This document shows, one piece after another, positions 5,429-7,730 of a DNA stretch of 7,730 nucleotides; the first letter of the stretch is position 1; every line of letters starts with the position of its first letter. The DNA comes from JACPSX01 sp035288405 [NCBI: bacterium]. GTDB lineage: Bacteria > JACPSX01. A model generated the notes under the pieces. The model had not been told where the DNA came from, ran no database searches, and was given only the letters and a program-made list of their open reading frames with translations. Both the position numbers and the translations under genes were made by a program. The stretch lies in NCBI GenBank assembly GCA_035288405.1, contig DATEAK010000182.1:1-7730 (forward strand), in the 5' to 3' direction.

Positions 5429-6848
5429 GGCGGGGGCCTCGGTCCAGTTGTTCCAACAAGCGAATCCCTCGAAGGATCGCTTCTTCGGGTACCTTGATCC
5501 TTTCAGCAAAATCTCTATCGACGGGCTTGGTTGCATCAATGATCATTTTGGCGGTCAAGATGTCGTGGGTTTGGGAAGGGTCGAGATTATTGCCTTTGAC
5601 GTTTTTCAAAATATCGACGTCCTGGTCCGCTTGCACGCGGGTGGCCAATGCCCACATCACTTCTTCCTCGTTAAAGACGTCGATGTCGTCATCGACCACG
5701 ATCACGTTCTTGACGAAATCACATTCGCCCATGGCGACCAAAGCGGCTTGTTTACTCTCTCCCTCGACGCGCTTTCGCAGCGAAATGTAGCAGTTGAAGC
5801 GGCCGGTGCCCGAGTTCGGTAAATGAACCGCCTGTACGCTGGGAACCGCTCCCCGAATCCGGTTGTAGAGGCTTCCCTCTTTGGGAACCGCCCCAAGTAT
5901 CCAGTTGTCCACGTGGCCGACAAAAATGTCCGCGCACGCAGCGCGCTTTTTATGGGCAATGGCGGTTACCCGGACGATATTTTTCAGAACCTCGGGGCCG
6001 TAAGTTCCCGGAAACTCACCGAAGGGTCCTTCGACCTCTAATTTGTCGGGTGGCACATAGCCTTCCACGATGACGTCGGCATCCGCCGGAATTAGAAAAT
6101 CGGCTCCCCAAGTCGTCGAAGGAGTCAAACGCAGGGGTTGCCCCATGACGGATCCGATGACCTGGTAATCATCCTCGCCAAAGGGAGCCACATTCAATGC
6201 GCCCAGGTAAAAGGACGGGTGATGATTCACGACAAGGCAGACCGGCATGTCGAGATTCGCTTTGACGTATTTTTGGTGGATAAACCAACTGTGTCTTGGA
6301 GACATGTAAATCCCCAGCTGGCGGGGCTCCTGATACATGGTGCGAAGGAAGGCGGCGTTATAGAAACCCCCGTCCAGGTCTTTGACCAAGACCGCCATGT
6401 CGATGTATGGCCCGCCGTCCATGTGGTGGTGCCGCACCATCGGGAACATCCGGAGGTCCGCCTGCTCACCGGTATAGATATGTTCGCAGACGGGAGCTGC
6501 GGCCCTCTCCACCAAAGAGGGCTGCAACCGGGCCCGCTCCCGCTCCGCGTAGCGAAGGGATACTTCCAGGCGCCAGTCGTTGGGCGAAAGTCCCAGGGCG
6601 ACGGCGCAGCGTTTGCGGGAGGCAAAAATATTGGCGGCGAGCAGGAAGTCCGAGGGCCGGCCGAAAAGATTTGCCGGCTTTTCAAAAACCACCATTGGAT
6701 AGCTCTTCTGCCTTTCCAGAGCCGCGAGTAGACCTGTTGCATCGAATTGAGAGGGGTCTACCGGAGCATTGATGGAAAGGAGCTCTTCGGGAAGTGTTTG
6801 GGACAGATTTTCCACGAATCGGGAAAAGGAAAGTGCATGCTCCGACAT
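5421..6848 (-). CDS. UbiD-family prenylated-FMN-dependent (de)carboxylase
   Basis: A 475-residue cytoplasmic enzyme of the UbiD/Fdc1 family, which reversibly decarboxylates aromatic or alpha,beta-unsaturated acids using prenylated FMN made by UbiX. The hallmark EGPFGEF occurs at 273-279; E273 and E278 match the catalytic acidic pair (E277/E282 of fungal Fdc1). N164, R169 and H186 in the FYNAAFLR...SPRH stretch fit the cofactor and metal-binding Asn, the catalytic Arg and the metal His. D227 in DDYQVIG aligns with the Glu ligand found in SEYAFAG of E. coli UbiD. The length is usual for the family. The start ATG (6846-6848) has GGGAGGG at 6852-6858. It is the first gene of the metabolic cluster, and its stop lies inside the start of the Pht5-like gene. 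The substrate is unknown; ubiquinone synthesis, phthaloyl-CoA and other aromatic acids are candidates, and the neighbours favour catabolism. Confidence 0.93.
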   Translation of the reverse strand: MSEHALSFSRFVENLSQTLPEELLSINAPVDPSQFDATGLLAALERQKSYPMVVFEKPANLFGRPSDFLLAANIFASRKRCAVALGLSPNDWRLEVSLRYAERERARLQPSLVERAAAPVCEHIYTGEQADLRMFPMVRHHHMDGGPYIDMAVLVKDLDGGFYNAAFLRTMYQEPRQLGIYMSPRHSWFIHQKYVKANLDMPVCLVVNHHPSFYLGALNVAPFGEDDYQVIGSVMGQPLRLTPSTTWGADFLIPADADVIVEGYVPPDKLEVEGPFGEFPGTYGPEVLKNIVRVTAIAHKKRAACADIFVGHVDNWILGAVPKEGSLYNRIRGAVPSVQAVHLPNSGTGRFNCYISLRKRVEGESKQAALVAMGECDFVKNVIVVDDDIDVFNEEEVMWALATRVQADQDVDILKNVKGNNLDPSQTHDILTAKMIIDATKPVDRDFAERIKVPEEAILRGIRLLEQLDRGPRHD

Positions 6849-6932
6849 TTACCCTCCCAGTTGCCTCAAGGGCGTTTGTTTGCAATCAGAACTACGGAGC
6901 CCGGTGCGTTATGTTTCCAATAGAGTTCGTTA

Positions 6933-6963
6933 ATAAGAACCATAGGTCAACGTGTCATGTCAA
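6933..6963 (-). promoter_or_regulatory. Weak candidate promoter for the UbiD cluster
   Basis: On the minus strand a perfect TTGACA (6958-6963) overlaps the stop codon of the sigma-factor fragment. TCTTAT (6933-6938, 4 of 6 to the -10 consensus) follows after 19 nt, longer than the ideal 17. A second TTGACC lies 7 bases further on. The leader to the UbiD start would be about 80 nt. Only the -35 is convincing. Confidence 0.25.
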
Positions 6964-7316
6964 GATTCTTCTTGGGCTGTCCGGAATCCTTGGCGCGGCT
7001 CATTGTGTTCGGCGCGCTTCAGGGATATGACTGAAGAGGTCAAGGGGAGAAGACACGAGGAGGAGAGTGCGTGATCATGAGCGGTGTTGGTTGCGATGCG
7101 GTAAATCCAGGTCGCAAGGGAGGATTCACCGCGGAAAGTGCCAAGCGACCGGCTGACCTTCGTGAAAACGGTCTGAGTCAAATCCTCAGCGTCGGCTTCG
7201 CCGGAGAGGCGGCAGAGATAACGAAATATTTTGGGCTGGAAGTCCTGATATATGCTTGCGAAATCTTCCAAACCGGTTCTCCTACGAGACCCTGAAGTTT
7301 TGAAAAGACGATTCAT
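6960..7316 (-). CDS. ECF-type RNA polymerase sigma factor, region 2 only (C-terminally truncated, likely pseudogene)
   Basis: A 118-residue product. Residues 17-80 match sigma-70 region 2, which binds core polymerase and the -10 element: LEDFASIYQDFQPKIFRYL (16-34), DAEDLTQTVF (42-51), then FRGESSLATWIYRIATN (61-77). After about residue 82 the sequence becomes low-information (ALSSSCLLPLTSS) and ends at 118, where ECF factors of about 170-200 residues carry region 4 for -35 recognition. No region 4 is visible in any frame before the UbiD gene starts 111 bp on, so it is deleted rather than frameshifted nearby. The ATG at 7314-7316 has only a weak GAAAGA upstream. A longer reading to 7448 runs through a palindromic repeat (the FPRRRES artefact) and was rejected. 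No anti-sigma gene adjoins it. Confidence 0.65.
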   Translation of the reverse strand: MNRLFKTSGSRRRTGLEDFASIYQDFQPKIFRYLCRLSGEADAEDLTQTVFTKVSRSLGTFRGESSLATWIYRIATNTAHDHALSSSCLLPLTSSVISLKRAEHNEPRQGFRTAQEES

Positions 7317-7403
7317 TCTTTCAAAGCCTAAGGATTTTTGCAAGGGTTCTTCAGAGCCCTGCGGCAAAGGGAATTTGGAAGAGATGAGGGCGAGGGGATT
7401 ACT

Positions 7404-7428
7404 GGATTCCCGCCTTCGCGGGAATGAC
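7404..7428. repeat. Short-form palindromic repeat (ATTCCCGC / GCGGGAAT)
   Basis: Perfect 8-bp arms, ATTCCCGC (7406-7413) and GCGGGAAT (7418-7425), enclose CTTC and are flanked by TGG and GACG. This is a widespread dispersed intergenic repeat type, similar in form to the dRS3-like repeats of Neisseria. The 29 bp from 7385 to 7413 recur at 7537-7565 with one mismatch, so the flanking sequence is duplicated as well. Confidence 0.7.
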
Positions 7429-7440
7429 GGAAAATAAAGA

Positions 7441-7490
7441 ACCCTCACCCTCCACCCTGACCCTCCCCCACAGGATGGGGGGAGGGGATA
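7441..7490. repeat. CCCTCACCCT-type GC-rich hairpin repeat
   Basis: ACCCTCACCCT leads into CCCTCCCCCA (7461-7470) and TGGGGGGAGGG, which pair with one bulged base around CAGGA. It is related to the elements at 3108-3145 and 7511-7549 by the same leading motif and the same polypyrimidine/polypurine hairpin. It is non-coding and lies between the divergent sigma fragment and the exported-protein gene. Confidence 0.55.
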
Positions 7491-7510
7491 AGAGAGTGTG
7501 CATCTATTTC

Positions 7511-7549
7511 CCCCTCACCCTTCCCCTCTCCCTCTTTGAGGGCGAGGGG
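7511..7549. repeat. CCCTCACCCT-type hairpin repeat, second adjacent copy
   Basis: CCCCTCACCCT precedes CCCCTCTCCCTC (7523-7534), TTT, and GAGGGCGAGGGG (7538-7549), a 12-bp stem with one mismatch. The right arm runs straight into the nested palindrome at 7556, so the two repeat types form one composite unit. Confidence 0.55.
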
Positions 7550-7555
7550 ACTACT

Positions 7556-7608
7556 GGATTCCCGCTCCCCGATTACTACTTTCGGGGACAAGCTTCGCGG
7601 GAATGACG
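7556..7608. repeat. Long-form nested palindromic repeat, copy 2
   Basis: The outer arms ATTCCCGC (7558-7565) and GCGGGAAT (7597-7604) are identical to those of the short form at 7404-7428. The 4-base loop is replaced by a longer insert holding a second hairpin, CCCCGA (7567-7572) and TCGGGG (7582-7587), then ACAAGCTT. The insert matches that of copy 1 (2995-3025) at 30 of 31 bases. It ends about 35 bp before the exported-protein start codon. Confidence 0.72.
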
Positions 7609-7641
7609 AAGAAGCCGGATTTCCCCTGATAGGAGGGAGCA

Positions 7642-7730
7642 ATGGTGCGCAGAAGCGCTTTGCCGAAAGTGCTCTGTCTCACATCTGCATTACTCCTTTT
7701 GGCTTTTCTCTCCACCTCTCAGGCGCAGGA
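7642..7730 (+). CDS. Exported protein, N-terminal signal peptide only (runs off the window)
   Basis: Only the first 29 residues are visible. ATG at 7642-7644 follows a strong AGGAGGG (7631-7637). The peptide is a typical Sec signal: basic MVRRSALPK, a hydrophobic stretch (10-23), then STSQAQ with a likely cut after A28. It is the only plus-strand gene in the window and is divergent from the sigma fragment. The mature function cannot be seen; a substrate-binding protein or another periplasmic protein is possible. Confidence 0.7.
   Translation, partial: MVRRSALPKVLCLTSALLLLAFLSTSQAQ

Noticed and set aside
5429-5539. Extension of the Pht5-like protein to a start at 5539 (366 residues)
   Set aside because: It lies entirely inside the UbiD coding sequence, and the family homology begins right after the ATG at 5428.
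7317-7448. N-terminal extension of the sigma factor to 7448, and a 65-residue minus-strand frame at 7445-7642
   Set aside because: Both read through palindromic repeats. The FPRRRES and GEGEGKGEGE-like peptides are well-known translations of such repeats, and no ribosome-binding site supports either start.
7385-7604. CRISPR array in the right-hand repeat island
   Set aside because: Repeat units differ in type and length, spacing is irregular, and there are no uniform spacers or cas genes. They are palindromic intergenic repeats.

Overview
The window (about 7.7 kb, moderately GC-rich) looks like chromosomal DNA from a free-living, non-model bacterium. The gene mix suggests a member of the former Deltaproteobacteria, or of a candidate phylum such as Tectomicrobia or Rokubacteria. 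It combines a CDC48/p97-type ATPase, a UbiD-family decarboxylase, a Pht5-like protein, an orphan substrate-binding protein, and several families of dispersed GC-rich palindromic repeats. The lineage is inferred from that combination; the window contains no phylogenetic marker.

Layout. Nearly everything lies on the minus strand, so transcription runs from high to low coordinates. At the right edge a plus-strand gene for an exported protein begins (7642 onward). A repeat island (7385-7604) separates it from a short minus-strand ECF sigma-factor gene (6960-7316) that has only region 2 and looks truncated. Next comes a tight metabolic cluster: a UbiD-family decarboxylase (5421-6848), then a 4,5-dihydroxyphthalate decarboxylase/periplasmic-binding-fold protein (4439-5428) whose start overlaps the UbiD stop by 8 nt. 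After a 92-nt gap follow a zinc-ribbon mini-protein (4137-4346) and a secreted NMT1/THI5-like substrate-binding protein (3157-4140), joined by a 4-nt ATGA overlap. A repeat-filled intergenic region (2521-3156) separates this cluster from a bicupin protein (1459-2520). After a structured leader, a CDC48-type AAA+ ATPase (1319 down to the left edge) follows and is cut off by the window.

How the parts may work together. UbiD enzymes add or remove carboxyl groups on aromatic or unsaturated acids using prenylated FMN. Pht5 relatives either decarboxylate dihydroxyphthalate or bind related ligands, the secreted binding protein would capture a small molecule, and the bicupin resembles gentisate 1,2-dioxygenases. 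The coherent reading is uptake and breakdown of an aromatic carboxylate. The substrate is unknown, and no UbiX, permease or transporter ATPase is visible. The CDC48-like ATPase and the sigma remnant are probably unrelated to that pathway.

Points worth a second look are the zinc-ribbon gene coupled to the binding protein, a long hairpin abutting the CDC48 ribosome-binding site, a nested long form of a dispersed palindrome present twice, and the different metal-site patterns of the two cupin halves.
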